Shown one piece after another: positions 13,351-14,564 of a DNA stretch of 14,564 nt. Origin of the DNA: Candidatus Doudnabacteria bacterium (lineage in GTDB: Bacteria; Patescibacteriota; Doudnabacteria; UBA920); contig JAHFJK010000025.1 in NCBI GenBank assembly GCA_023245915.1, positions 1 through 14,564 of the forward strand, given 5' to 3'. Each line of letters starts with the position of its first letter. Positions within the stretch are counted from its first letter, which is position 1. The notes beneath the pieces are model-generated. The model was not told where the DNA came from. It worked only from the letters and a program-made list of their open reading frames with translations, and ran no database searches. Position numbers and translations under genes: made by a program.

Positions 13351-13405
13351 TTAAGAAGCTGCTTGGATAAAAATTATGTCTCTAAAGCTCTGTTATATTA
13401 CATGC

Positions 13406-13414
13406 ATTATAACA
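13406..13414 (-). promoter_or_regulatory. Extended -10 promoter of the signalling operon
   Basis: TGT-TATAAT on the minus strand (13414-13406), with no convincing -35. It has the same extended -10 form as the membrane-protein promoter. The transcript would start near 13399, giving a leader of about 135 bases. Confidence 0.5.
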
Positions 13415-13447
13415 CGAACTTTCGTTTCCTGGGAAGTCCAGTCCCCT

Positions 13448-13475
13448 GTCCCGAGTGACTGTCCCGAGTGACAGT
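13448..13475. repeat. 13-base tandem repeat with embedded palindrome
   Basis: GTCCCGAGTGAC(T/A) occurs at 13448-13460 and 13461-13473. Across the second copy, ACTGTC (13458-13463) and GACAGT (13470-13475) are inverted. It sits between two divergent promoters (13406-13414 minus, 13493-13501 plus), so it could be a shared control site. Confidence 0.5.
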
Positions 13476-13492
13476 GCAAAACTGCATAAATA

Positions 13493-13501
13493 TGCTATAA
13501 T
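13493..13501 (+). promoter_or_regulatory. Extended -10 promoter, plus strand
   Basis: TGC-TATAAT at 13493-13501, with a predicted start near 13508 and no clear -35. It is divergent from the signalling-operon promoter. What it transcribes is unclear (see 13500-13735). Confidence 0.45.
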
Positions 13502-13735
13502 GAAAGAAATTTGCGAGAGGGTGATAATAAAACCAAATCAAAAATACCCTTTGGGTGCTTTAAAATTTCTTTGGTAGCGCGAGACGGGGCGTACCTCGAA
13601 CTTGGAAGCTTCTTTTGTCAAAAATTTTGCCAGTTCTCCAGCGCAAACAAGAGTCGCAACTTGACACCGCGGCCTGAACCTCAACTGTCATTGTCCGTCA
13701 TGCATGTGAAAACAAAATTTGCATGGCGGCTTTGA
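13500..13735 (+). other. Unresolved small reading frames after the plus-strand promoter
   Basis: Two overlapping frames compete. One, from ATG 13500, reads MKEICERVIIKPNQKYPLG to TAG at 13575-13577, then stays open for 28 codons (RETGRTSNLEASFVKN onward) to TGA 13662-13664. The other, from TTG 13511, is open for 74 codons (MREGDNKTKSKIPFGCF) to 13735. Neither matches a family I know. The TTG lies about three bases after the predicted transcript start, so it could only be used leaderless. The stretch may equally be a small RNA or a decayed gene. Confidence 0.25.
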
Positions 13736-13827
13736 CAGTGGCCAAAGGCAGCGTAGCAGATAGGATGATTTTGCAAAGGAGGGAAAAGGAGGCGAAGGCA
13801 CTCGGTTTTTCACTGATCTGTGGATAG
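13723..13827 (+). CDS. Possible 34-residue small protein or gene fragment
   Basis: From ATG 13723 the frame reads MAALTVAKGSVADRM, then QRREKEAKALGFSLICG and TAG 13825-13827. The strongly basic/acidic helix followed by LGFSLICG resembles the start of RNase HII proteins (helix, then G-D/V-D-E-A-G-R-G), stopping just where the catalytic motif would begin; that resemblance is weak inference. There is no Shine-Dalgarno at this start, although the next in-frame ATG (13765) follows AGATAGG. Confidence 0.25.
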   Translation: MAALTVAKGSVADRMILQRREKEAKALGFSLICG

Positions 13828-13849
13828 CTCTACGGACCCGGTGCGCGAA

Positions 13850-14107
13850 TTATTCGCCCCGCTGTTTTGTCTTAGCCAGCTTTGCGGCTTCCTTGTGCAG
13901 CGAGGCTATGAACTCTGCATGCGTATCAAACGGACCAAAGGTGCGGCCAGCTTTGAAGTCTTCTTCGGACTTAGCCAGGCGCGCATCAATAATCAAACGT
14001 TGAGCTGGGGTGTATTCATCGTCGGCAGTCGGGAACTCCGAACGGTCGAGGATCAGCTTTGGGGTTTTAAGTTTTCGTGCTCGATGCACCATAAAATTAG
14101 TACGCAT
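13850..14107 (-). CDS. RelB-like antitoxin candidate downstream of the RelE-type toxin
   Basis: About 85 residues from ATG 14107, which overlaps the toxin's stop by 11 bases; ATG 14092 (four bases after that stop) and GTG 14119 are alternatives. A basic N-terminus (HRARKLKTPKLIL) is followed by YTPAQRLIIDARLAKSEEDF, then GPFDTHAEFIASLHKEA. The C-terminal pattern, a charged helix, then GPFDT and a helix ending in Lys-rich residues, is like antitoxins and antitoxin-like partners of ParE/RelE toxins. No DNA-binding domain is obvious. Since another antitoxin-like gene precedes the toxin, this one may be a second antitoxin or an accessory protein. Confidence 0.6.
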   Translation of the reverse strand: MRTNFMVHRARKLKTPKLILDRSEFPTADDEYTPAQRLIIDARLAKSEEDFKAGRTFGPFDTHAEFIASLHKEAAKLAKTKQRGE

Positions 14108-14381
14108 CTTTCCGGTCACGGAAAGAGTCCAACACCACGTCGTTGCCCACGATATCGTAGCGCAGCCGGTAATCTCCTGAACGGATTCGCCACTGACCTT
14201 CTCCGGGTTTTACCCCTGCGAGCTTTTTGATTCGGTACCTGCGATGGTGATTGTATGGGTCTTCTTCCAAAATGCTGATCAAATTTTCCACCACATCGGC
14301 TAACTCTGAATTACGTGAAGTCAATTTACGGACTTCACGCTCACATTTAGGAGTAATGACGACACGGAATTGTCCGGACAT
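14097..14381 (-). CDS. RelE/ParE-superfamily toxin
   Basis: 94 residues, the usual size. The fold signature is clear: N-terminal FRVVITPKCEREVRKL, a helical pair (about 22-42), then IKKLAGVKPGEGQWRIRSGD and YRLRYDI with the final strand VVLDSFRDRKDAY. Basic residues K53, R65, R67 and R72 and the terminal R-x-x-x-Y match those used for ribosome-dependent mRNA cutting by RelE-type members. ParE-type gyrase toxins share the fold, so the target is not settled. It starts 12 bases after the upstream antitoxin stop and overlaps or abuts the downstream gene, forming a three-gene cassette. Confidence 0.87.
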   Translation of the reverse strand: MSGQFRVVITPKCEREVRKLTSRNSELADVVENLISILEEDPYNHHRRYRIKKLAGVKPGEGQWRIRSGDYRLRYDIVGNDVVLDSFRDRKDAY

Positions 14382-14393
14382 GGAATTTCGGAA

Positions 14394-14564
14394 TTACTTT
14401 TTCTTAGTTGCACGAAGCTCCGCGAGGAAATCACGTGCCGGTCGGGCTTTGCCTTTGCGGTATTGCTCAAAGCTCTGGCGGATGTGCTTTTTGAGTTTTG
14501 GGCTTTGTAATTCCAGGTAGTCTTCAAATTCGTCAATATCCATGATTCCGATGACGGGGATACC
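14394..14564 (-). CDS. Phd/YefM-like antitoxin, 5' end cut by the window edge
   Basis: 56 codons in frame from the right edge to TAA 14396-14394, starting GIPVIGIMDIDEFEDYLELQ. The strand-helix pattern PVIGIMDIDEFEDYLEL is the end of the Phd/YefM N-terminal domain, and the following SPKLKKHIRQSFEQYRKG with RPARDFLAEL is a typical toxin-binding tail. The usual N-terminal part (about 30 residues) should lie beyond the window. ATG 14543 is internal, not the likely start. It precedes the RelE-type toxin by 12 bases in classic antitoxin-first order. Confidence 0.72.
   Translation of the reverse strand, partial: GIPVIGIMDIDEFEDYLELQSPKLKKHIRQSFEQYRKGKARPARDFLAELRATKKK

Noticed and set aside
869..13664. 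Genome-wide recoding of TAG, suggested by two interrupted small frames
   Set aside because: uvrA and the zinc-ribbon gene end in TAG at the expected place, and no large gene contains an internal TAG. Local nonsense mutations are simpler.
13845..13857. GCGAAT-T-ATTCGC palindrome at the stop codon of the RelB-like gene
   Set aside because: A 6-base arm with a one-base loop and no T run; too small to call a terminator or operator.
1..14564. CRISPR array, tRNA or rRNA genes
   Set aside because: No regularly spaced direct repeats with unique spacers, no cloverleaf-like segment and no rRNA-conserved stretch were seen.

Overview
The window looks like chromosomal DNA of a Candidate Phyla Radiation bacterium (Patescibacteria, Parcubacteria-like). 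This placement is an inference. It rests on lysine- and isoleucine-rich proteins, mostly AT-rich DNA, few Shine-Dalgarno sites (the small zinc-ribbon gene is a clear exception), probable leaderless transcription, many short palindromic dispersed repeats, and stand-alone receiver proteins around a soluble histidine kinase. TGA is used as a stop, so the UGA-recoding CPR lineages are unlikely.

Layout. 1-570: unassigned DNA, then a small XRE regulator whose start codon lies in a perfect palindrome, closed by a strong terminator. 630-1060: decayed minus-strand coding remnants. 1060-1717: a PIN-toxin/AbrB-type antitoxin pair. 1835-2171: a frameshifted gene remnant joined to a 114-base second copy of the end of uvrA. 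2209-3630: a membrane-anchored protein of unknown function, lying between the two copies of the uvrA tail. 3847-6756: uvrA. 6991-7239: a small zinc-ribbon gene, divergent from uvrC (7307-9337) with interlocked promoters. 9450-13265: a five-gene minus-strand signalling operon (receiver, FIST sensor, PAS histidine kinase, two more receivers). 13266-13850: promoters, repeats and small uncertain frames. 13850-14564: a RelE-type toxin between two antitoxin-like genes, the outer one cut by the right edge.

How it works together. UvrA and UvrC are two of the three core nucleotide-excision-repair proteins; uvrB is not here. The signalling operon has a complete sensor and phosphotransfer set but no DNA-binding or enzymatic output, so its target lies elsewhere, possibly reached by protein-protein contact. 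The toxin-antitoxin pairs, remnants and repeats mark the flanks as accessory, rearranged DNA.

The most unusual features are the repeats inside repair genes. uvrA carries one, and uvrC carries three palindromic or inverted-repeat elements plus two tandem repeats, all read through in frame as extra protein segments. The duplicated uvrA tail bracketing an accessory gene is the second point worth following.
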